Assembly: GCA_030591825.1 (NCBI GenBank)
Contig: JAUVAG010000022.1
Location: 1-9,092 of the forward strand
Source of the DNA: Dethiosulfatibacter sp.
Lineage (GTDB): Bacteria; Bacillota; Clostridia; Tissierellales; Dethiosulfatibacteraceae
Length of the DNA: 9,092 bases
Reading direction: 5' to 3'
The notes beneath the pieces were generated by a model. The model made no database searches. It was not told where the DNA came from and saw only the letters and a list, made by a program, of their open reading frames with translations. Of this stretch, positions 7,677-9,092 are shown one piece after another; the stretch's first letter is position 1, and the number at the start of each line of letters is the position of its first letter. The translations under genes were made by a program, and so were the position numbers.

Positions 7677-7715
7677 AAAAAAACCTATGGATAAGATATG
7701 AAATCTAGCCATAGG
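7677..7715 (-). terminator. intrinsic terminator of the metallo-hydrolase gene
   Basis: On the minus strand CCTATGG (7715-7709) pairs with CCATAGG (7690-7684). A short inner AGAT/ATCT pairing lies in the loop. The stem is followed at once by seven T residues (7683-7677). It begins 10 nt after the stop codon of the hydrolase gene and is the clearest intrinsic terminator in the window. Confidence 0.82.
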
Positions 7716-7725
7716 GTAAATGTGT

Positions 7726-8706
7726 TTATAAAGTCGAATATATGTTTATATTATTTTCTTTTGTCATATTTATCTTTCTGTTTTGTACCAGATAGTCAAG
7801 GTGTGCTGCTGCTTCTCCTACGGCAAACCATTTCTGGTGTGGAGGGAAGTCATTCCAACTTTTCAGTCTTACAGACCAGGTCATTTTAGAAGCAACCTCG
7901 TAGGCTGTAAGTCTTTTGCCATCTTTTATTATGGAATATGCTTCATCAAGTCTTTCTACATGGTGGTCAATGAGTTCCCTTATCCTTTTTTTATCATCGC
8001 CCATTGCATTCCTGTGGGAGGATAAGGTATAGGATACATCAAGGGTTTTTAATTTTTCAAGACTTTCCAGATAACTGCCTAAGGAGTCGGTTACTCCTGG
8101 AAGAGGGCTAATATTAGGAGTTATGTCGAAAATTATATGGTCGCCACTGAAAAGTATTTTTTCTTCTTCAACATAAAGGCACATGTGTCCTGGAGTATGT
8201 CCTGGAGTTAAAATTGTTTCAAGATTGATTCCACCAAGATCAAATACATGGCCGTTTTCTACCTCTACATACACCGTATCATAAGGAGGGGAATATTTTA
8301 TAATGGGATTGGTTTCTTTATTCATAATGAACTCATCTTCTGAGAAGCCTTGATTCATGAATTTTTCCTTGGTATCATCCCAGTAGTCACCTTTGCTGAA
8401 ATATTCCAGATACATTTTATCGATTGAGCTTATATATATTTTGCTGGATTCTGAAGCAATTCGCTTGCTTAAACCTGAATGATCCGAATGTAGGTGTGTA
8501 AGGAATATATCGGTGTTTCCCATGTCTGCTCCGATTTCATCTAATCCTTGAACCAGCGCCTCGTAACATATGTCGCTGTTGAATCCAGTATCAATAAGGA
8601 GATTTCTTTTTTTACCTTTTATAAAATAGCTGTTTAGATTTTTTAATGGATTGTTTGGAAGGGGAACTTCTATTAAGTAGATATTACTAAAGATTTCTCG
8701 TGTCAT
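7726..8706 (-). CDS. metallo-beta-lactamase-fold hydrolase (glyoxalase II/LACTB2-like)
   Basis: A 326-residue protein with a complete set of metal ligands for a binuclear site: the HxHxDH motif as H71, H73, D75, H76; H170 in the TPGHTPGH motif (167-174); D189 in SGDH (187-190); and H231 in SSHRN (229-233). This pattern fits hydrolytic members of the superfamily (thioesterase or other ester hydrolysis) rather than a specific named enzyme. A 100-130 region rich in aromatic and charged residues forms an insert after the first motif. The C-terminal part (about 240-310) looks like the helical or winged-helix tail seen in LACTB2-like proteins. No signal peptide is seen, so it should be cytoplasmic. 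The ribosome binding site is weak (AAAGAGAG). The next in-frame ATG is at codon 62, inside the fold, so the start at 8706 is firm. A promoter upstream and a strong terminator downstream make it a single-gene unit. The substrate cannot be told from sequence. Confidence 0.92.
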   Translation of the reverse strand: MTREIFSNIYLIEVPLPNNPLKNLNSYFIKGKKRNLLIDTGFNSDICYEALVQGLDEIGADMGNTDIFLTHLHSDHSGLSKRIASESSKIYISSIDKMYLEYFSKGDYWDDTKEKFMNQGFSEDEFIMNKETNPIIKYSPPYDTVYVEVENGHVFDLGGINLETILTPGHTPGHMCLYVEEEKILFSGDHIIFDITPNISPLPGVTDSLGSYLESLEKLKTLDVSYTLSSHRNAMGDDKKRIRELIDHHVERLDEAYSIIKDGKRLTAYEVASKMTWSVRLKSWNDFPPHQKWFAVGEAAAHLDYLVQNRKINMTKENNINIYSTL

Positions 8707-8738
8707 ATTTTCTCTCTTTCTATAATTGATTTTAAGAT

Positions 8739-8767
8739 ATTATACAAAAAATATAAGTCAGGTACAA
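8739..8767 (-). promoter_or_regulatory. promoter of the metallo-hydrolase gene
   Basis: On the minus strand TTGTAC (8767-8762) and a consensus TATAAT (8744-8739) are separated by 17 bp, placing the transcription start near 8732, about 26 nt before the start codon. The -35 matches consensus only at its first three bases, so the assignment relies mainly on the -10 and spacing. Confidence 0.6.
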
Positions 8768-8812
8768 GTATGTTTAAAATCATAGTGTGTTTGATTAAAA
8801 AATAGAAGGGGA

Positions 8813-8858
8813 TTCAACAGCTTTGAATATCAATAAAATGTGGTTCAATATTGTTGAA
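8813..8858. repeat. imperfect inverted repeat in the divergent intergenic region
   Basis: TTCAACA (8813-8819) is the reverse complement of TGTTGAA (8852-8858). Inside it, TTGAA (8823-8827) is the reverse complement of TTCAA (8844-8848), leaving 3x3 mismatched bases and a 16-nt centre. It sits between the promoter of the hydrolase gene and the -10 of the plus-strand gene. A binding site for a dimeric regulator is one reading, but chance symmetry in A+T-rich DNA is also possible. Confidence 0.4.
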
Positions 8859-8861
8859 AAA

Positions 8862-8892
8862 TTAACATTCATTTGATAAAATAAGGTATAAT
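8862..8892 (+). promoter_or_regulatory. probable promoter of the right-edge plus-strand gene
   Basis: TATAAT at 8887-8892 is a consensus -10. The best -35 is TTAACA at 8862-8867, with a longish 19-bp spacer. Transcription would begin near 8899 and leave a leader of about 70 nt before the ATG at 8969. Confidence 0.5.
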
Positions 8893-8901
8893 AAAGGTAC
8901 A

Positions 8902-8941
8902 CATTATTGCACAACGATGAATCAAAATCAGTACAATAATG
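8902..8941 (+). other. possible stem-loop in the leader of the right-edge gene
   Basis: CATTATTG (8902-8909) is the exact reverse complement of CAATAATG (8934-8941), with a 24-nt loop. In the predicted transcript it would start within a few bases of the 5' end. It ends 16 nt before the ribosome binding site. The pairing is A+T-rich and no known riboswitch is recognised. It may be an mRNA-stabilising 5' hairpin or an operator, or mean nothing. Confidence 0.35.
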
Positions 8942-8968
8942 ATAGATAAGATTATCCAGGAGACTGAC

Positions 8969-9092
8969 ATGAATGATAAAAACAGAATTGAAAAAATAAA
9001 TGAAGAACTTAGTGAAACAATGGAGTCCCTGCAGAATATCAGGATAATCCAGAAAAAGATTGCTAGTGTGAGCGAATCCTTGGGATACCTTA
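8969..9092 (+). CDS. N-terminus of an unidentified, probably coiled-coil protein, cut by window edge
   Basis: From the ATG at 8969 the plus strand stays open for 41 codons to the window end. AGGAG at 8958-8962 lies 6 nt upstream, an optimal ribosome binding site, and a TATAAT box lies further up, which together make this a real gene start. The visible peptide begins MNDKNRIEKINEELSETM. It is hydrophilic and rich in Glu, Lys, Ile and Leu, with hydrophobic residues spaced as in an amphipathic helix or coiled coil. There is no signal peptide or membrane segment in the visible part. I do not recognise the family and too little is present to assign one. It is divergent from the hydrolase gene. Confidence 0.75.
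   Translation, partial: MNDKNRIEKINEELSETMESLQNIRIIQKKIASVSESLGYL

Noticed and set aside
7294..7701. 135-codon plus-strand open frame opposite nfeD
   Set aside because: It is antisense to a well-supported NfeD gene, has no ribosome binding site context or recognisable domain, and runs across the nfeD promoter and hydrolase terminator.
8899..8968. Riboswitch in the leader of the right-edge gene
   Set aside because: The leader is only about 70 nt, with one A+T-rich stem. No conserved riboswitch core or terminator/anti-terminator pair is visible.
1..9092. Mobile element, prophage, CRISPR array, tRNA or rRNA
   Set aside because: I saw no transposase or integrase, terminal repeats, regularly spaced direct repeats or cloverleaf-like segments on either strand.

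Overview
The window reads as ordinary chromosome of an A+T-rich Bacillota species, probably a clostridial or Tissierellia-type anaerobe. This rests on AGA/AGG-rich arginine usage, strong AGGAGG-type ribosome binding sites, TATAAT promoters with TG extensions, and the gene families present. No taxonomic search was possible. I see no phage, transposon, CRISPR or RNA-gene signature. Genes cover nearly all of it, and the longest gene-free stretch is about 260 bases.

Six genes lie on the minus strand and are transcribed right to left. A seventh, at the right edge, is on the plus strand and cut by the window end. From the left: (1) the N-terminal 245 codons of a TrkA-type potassium-uptake regulator, running off the left edge; (2) a short UvrA-like double ABC ATPase without the UvrB-binding domain; (3) a RecQ helicase lying 4 nt upstream of the UvrA-like gene in the same transcript; (4) a slipin (stomatin-like SPFH protein); (5) its usual partner NfeD, a membrane protein with a ClpP-like protease domain, 2 nt upstream of the slipin gene; (6) a metallo-beta-lactamase-fold hydrolase; (7) the first 41 codons of an unidentified, probably coiled-coil protein, divergent from gene 6.

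The visible signals divide the minus strand into at least three transcription units. The hydrolase has its own promoter and a clear intrinsic terminator (7677-7715). nfeD-slipin has a good extended -10 promoter (7641-7669) and a hairpin terminator (5331-5379). recQ-uvrA-like has an extended -10 promoter (5302-5310) and a weaker terminator (786-835). The recQ/uvrA-like pair points to DNA metabolism or protection; the nfeD/slipin pair is a classic membrane-microdomain and proteolysis module.

The most notable points are the precise loss of the UvrB-binding segment and half of the first zinc finger in the UvrA-like protein, its tight coupling to recQ, an arginine where archaeal NfeD has its catalytic lysine, and inverted repeats in the divergent region at the right edge. 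I did not find a convincing undescribed system here.
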